NCBI GenBank assembly: GCA_023390335.1
Contig: JAEWCZ010000079.1
Span: 1-6,577 of the forward strand
Direction: 5' to 3'
DNA: 6,577 bases
Source: Bacillota bacterium
GTDB lineage: Bacteria > Bacillota > Clostridia > Acetivibrionales > DSM-1351
Part shown: positions 6,292 to 6,577 of the stretch, in pieces
How the letters are laid out: each line of letters opens with the position of its first letter
Position numbering within the stretch: the stretch's first letter is position 1
The notes under the pieces: model-generated
Databases searched by the model: none
Told to the model about the DNA's origin: nothing
Seen by the model: only the letters and a program-made list of their open reading frames with translations
Made by a program: the position numbers and the translations under genes

Positions 6292-6329
6292 GCGAAGATG
6301 TTCTTTCAAGGACATTTTCGCTTATTTTT
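6292..6329 (+). terminator. Strong intrinsic terminator in the glnA leader
   Basis: GCGAAGATGTTCT (6292-6304) pairs with AGGACATTTTCGC (6309-6321) along 13 bases with two G.U pairs and a four-base loop (TTCA), followed by TTATTTTT. It could end transcripts from the peptide operon. Because it lies directly downstream of a consensus promoter, it could also act as an attenuator of glnA, controlled by an antiterminator protein or RNA switch. ANTAR-type antiterminators are known in clostridial nitrogen control, but I do not see their paired hexaloop target here. Confidence 0.82.
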
Positions 6330-6480
6330 CATATTAAGGGAATTTATATAAGCTGATTTCAGCTATTTGATCTTTTCCGGGTATAAAAATGCTTATATTC
6401 CGCCTTTATACACCGAAAGAGGAATAAACAAATATTCGGCTTATATAGATAGGAAGCAGCTGTTGAATTTTAATTTATTA
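6330..6480 (+). promoter_or_regulatory. glnA leader with further hairpins
   Basis: This holds no gene. AGCTG (6351-6355) pairs with CAGCT (6360-6364) around ATTT, with a short TCTTTT run nearby. CGG-GTATAAA (6378-6387) pairs with TTTATAC-A-CCG (6405-6415), ten pairs with one bulged A. CCGAA (6413-6417) can instead pair with TTCGG (6435-6439), sharing bases 6413-6415, so the last two helices exclude one another. This is suggestive of a regulatory leader but not matched to any riboswitch class I know. Confidence 0.4.
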
Positions 6481-6494
6481 AGGGAGAGGATTAT

Positions 6495-6577
6495 ATGAAT
6501 CATTTTTCAAAGCAGGATATTATCAGGATGGTGAAGGAGGAAGATGTAGAATTTATCAGGCTTCAATTTACGGATAT
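6495..6577 (+). CDS. glnA: Glutamine synthetase, N-terminal start (cut by window)
   Basis: ATG at 6495 follows AGGGAGAGG (6481-6489) at a five-base spacing. The 27 complete codons read MNHFSKQDIIRMVKEEDVEF and then IRLQFTD, the typical opening of type I glutamine synthetase, whose N-terminal domain runs on as a 'FIRLQFTDI-G' strand. The enzyme joins ammonia to glutamate using ATP in the cytoplasm. The catalytic part lies outside the window. The long, hairpin-rich leader suggests regulation by attenuation according to nitrogen state, which is inference. Confidence 0.87.
   Translation, partial: MNHFSKQDIIRMVKEEDVEFIRLQFTD

Noticed and set aside
6367..6399. Second glnA promoter (TTGATC with TATATT)
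   Set aside because: The spacer is 21 bases and the -35 match is weak; the promoter at 6249 is much better.
1..6577. CRISPR array, tRNA, rRNA or insertion-sequence transposase
   Set aside because: No regularly spaced direct repeats, cloverleaf sequence, rRNA-like block or transposase frame was seen on either strand.

Overview
The window looks like a chromosomal segment of an anaerobic, low-GC Firmicute, most likely a Clostridia/Lachnospiraceae gut-type bacterium. This is inferred from the AT-rich coding style, strong AGGAGG-like ribosome sites, the HD-GYP and glutamine synthetase sequences, and a Cys-rich radical-SAM peptide system of a kind known from Clostridia and Bacteroidetes. No species can be named from the sequence alone.

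Layout, left to right. (1) Positions 1-1007 hold the 3' part of a gene for an HD-GYP cyclic-di-GMP phosphodiesterase-type protein, cut by the window edge. (2) Positions 1007-1430 hold no convincing protein gene. They end in what looks like domains V and VI of a group II intron, with a bulged branch-point A and an AY 3' end, and begin with a GTGC and a GC-rich hairpin. The stretch is too short for a full ribozyme plus reverse transcriptase, so it is probably a remnant. (3) Positions 1461-5985 hold a compact peptide-natural-product (RiPP) operon. It comprises a near-consensus promoter, a 65-residue precursor with 11 cysteines mostly spaced every fourth residue, a leaky-looking terminator hairpin, a 725-residue radical SAM/SPASM maturase fused to a second Cys-rich maturase-like domain, a 98-residue helper protein translationally coupled to the maturase, and a 566-residue ABC exporter. 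(4) Positions 5987-6229 hold a short reading frame broken by one in-frame TAA, possibly a decayed last gene of the operon. (5) Positions 6249-6494 hold a consensus promoter followed almost immediately by a strong intrinsic terminator and further hairpins. These form the apparent leader of (6) glnA, a type I glutamine synthetase gene that starts at 6495 and runs off the window.

How the RiPP genes should work together (inference from family knowledge): the precursor is made in excess because a hairpin follows it. The radical SAM enzyme, with its fused partner domain and the small helper, then modifies the Cys-every-fourth-residue core, perhaps by installing thioether or similar cross-links. The ABC transporter exports the product. 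No leader peptidase is encoded here, and the exporter lacks a C39 peptidase domain. The cluster matches what I recall as the 'CXXX-repeat' peptide systems. The fusion of the two maturase halves into one chain, the precursor's change of cysteine register, and the lack of an N-terminal recognition domain on the enzyme are the points most worth following up.
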